Below, in pieces: positions 63,740-64,000 of a stretch of 64,000 nt of DNA. Each line of letters begins with the position of its first letter. Position 1 is the stretch's first letter. The position numbers were made by a program, and so were the translations under genes. The notes under the pieces were generated by a model. It saw nothing but the letters and a program-made list of their open reading frames with translations, searched no databases and was not told the origin of the DNA. The stretch is from Listeria_A hofi (lineage in GTDB: Bacteria > Bacillota > Bacilli > Lactobacillales > Listeriaceae). The DNA lies in contig NZ_CAUYTL010000004.1 of the NCBI RefSeq assembly GCF_963575615.1, positions 1 to 64,000 of the forward strand. Reading direction: 5' to 3'.

Positions 63740-64000
63740 ATGAAAAAATTAATGCTCACACTCATCATTATCGTTATTATAATAGGTGGCGCAATGCTCA
63801 CTATGCGCTTTGTGAATTTTAACCGTGTAGGTGCCGATACATACTATGTCAAAATCACAACAGATGGTAAAGTAACAAAAGGTCAAGCAAGCGACGGTAA
63901 AAGCTACACAAACTACAATTACAGTTTACAAAGTTACAATGAGAATGGTGAAGAAAAGCAACTCGAACTCATCGCCCAAAAGAATTTACGTAAAGGCGCG
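63740..64000 (+). CDS. YxeA-like secreted protein (partial)
   Basis: The ATG at 63740 follows AAAGGAG; the frame is open to the window edge (87 codons). It has an N-terminal membrane/signal segment (about 4-24) and the YYVKI.T.G motif with an alternating Tyr/Asn stretch, as in the YxeA/DUF1093 family of about 110 aa. Function unknown. A TATAAT lies about 40 bases upstream. Confidence 0.75.
   Translation, partial: MKKLMLTLIIIVIIIGGAMLTMRFVNFNRVGADTYYVKITTDGKVTKGQASDGKSYTNYNYSLQSYNENGEEKQLELIAQKNLRKGA

Overview
The window looks like chromosome from a Gram-positive, moderately low-GC Firmicute. The best fit is a Listeria species outside the L. monocytogenes group (sensu lato). Reasons: a Ca2+-ATPase very like LMCA1 next to a giant LPXTG protein and a fused glutamine-type ABC transporter, an order recalled from the L. 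monocytogenes lmo0841-lmo0848 neighbourhood; LafA/LafB/LafC glycolipid genes; a class III fructose bisphosphatase; and an nrdE-nrdF-nrdI-thioredoxin operon. The genus call is inference from protein content; no search was run.

Layout. 1-700: two small unknown genes. 0.7-4.6 kb: heme-stress module hrtA-hrtB-hssS-hssR with a likely HssR box. 4.6-6.8 kb: glutamine/amino-acid ABC transporter. 7-10 kb: MetE-like protein, RidA, small membrane proteins, rhodanese. 10.1-12.8 kb: Ca2+ P-type ATPase. 12.9-15.8 kb: MFS exporter divergent from a TetR regulator, with a 19-bp perfect palindrome between them, then a GNAT. 16.3-24.5 kb: cell-wall adhesin of about 2740 residues with 17 SpaA/CnaB-like modules. 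24.9-30.1 kb: ABC exporter and the LTA glycolipid-anchor operon. 30.4-32.6 kb: OsmC, SDR, PsiE and a class I amidotransferase. 32.8-34.7 kb: fbp, interrupted by one in-frame stop. 34.9-38.9 kb: aspartokinase and a CtpE-like P-type ATPase. 39.2-43.8 kb: Crp/Fnr regulator, lutABC, GntR regulator. 43.9-48.0 kb: Mga-like regulator, NatAB-type ABC exporter, GNAT. 48.0-48.9 kb: a decayed CsbD-like gene and unexplained DNA. 48.9-51.9 kb: EIIC-type permease, MreB-like protein, MazG-like protein. 51.9-57.0 kb: mannitol operon mtlARFD with a cre site inside its promoter. 57.2-57.45 kb: Fst-type type I toxin-antitoxin locus whose toxin has a stop at codon 2. 57.5-61.8 kb: class Ib ribonucleotide reductase operon with two NrdR boxes. 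62.2-64 kb: MATE exporter and the start of a YxeA-like gene.

Most notable signals. (1) A dispersed intergenic repeat occurs at least three times (15.85-16.30, 36.28-36.52 and 59.36-59.48 kb). It folds into a long hairpin whose stems differ between copies by compensating changes, and one copy lies inside the nrdE-nrdF operon. (2) The Fst-like locus at 57.2 kb has an intact antisense RNA but a disabled toxin. (3) The adhesin repeats follow a higher-order ABCD pattern repeated three times. (4) fbp carries a single nonsense codon followed by 88 intact in-frame codons. (5) A terminator-like hairpin lies in the nrdE leader.

No tRNA, rRNA, insertion sequence, CRISPR array or replication origin was seen. 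Gaps above about 300 bases are described as separate entries.
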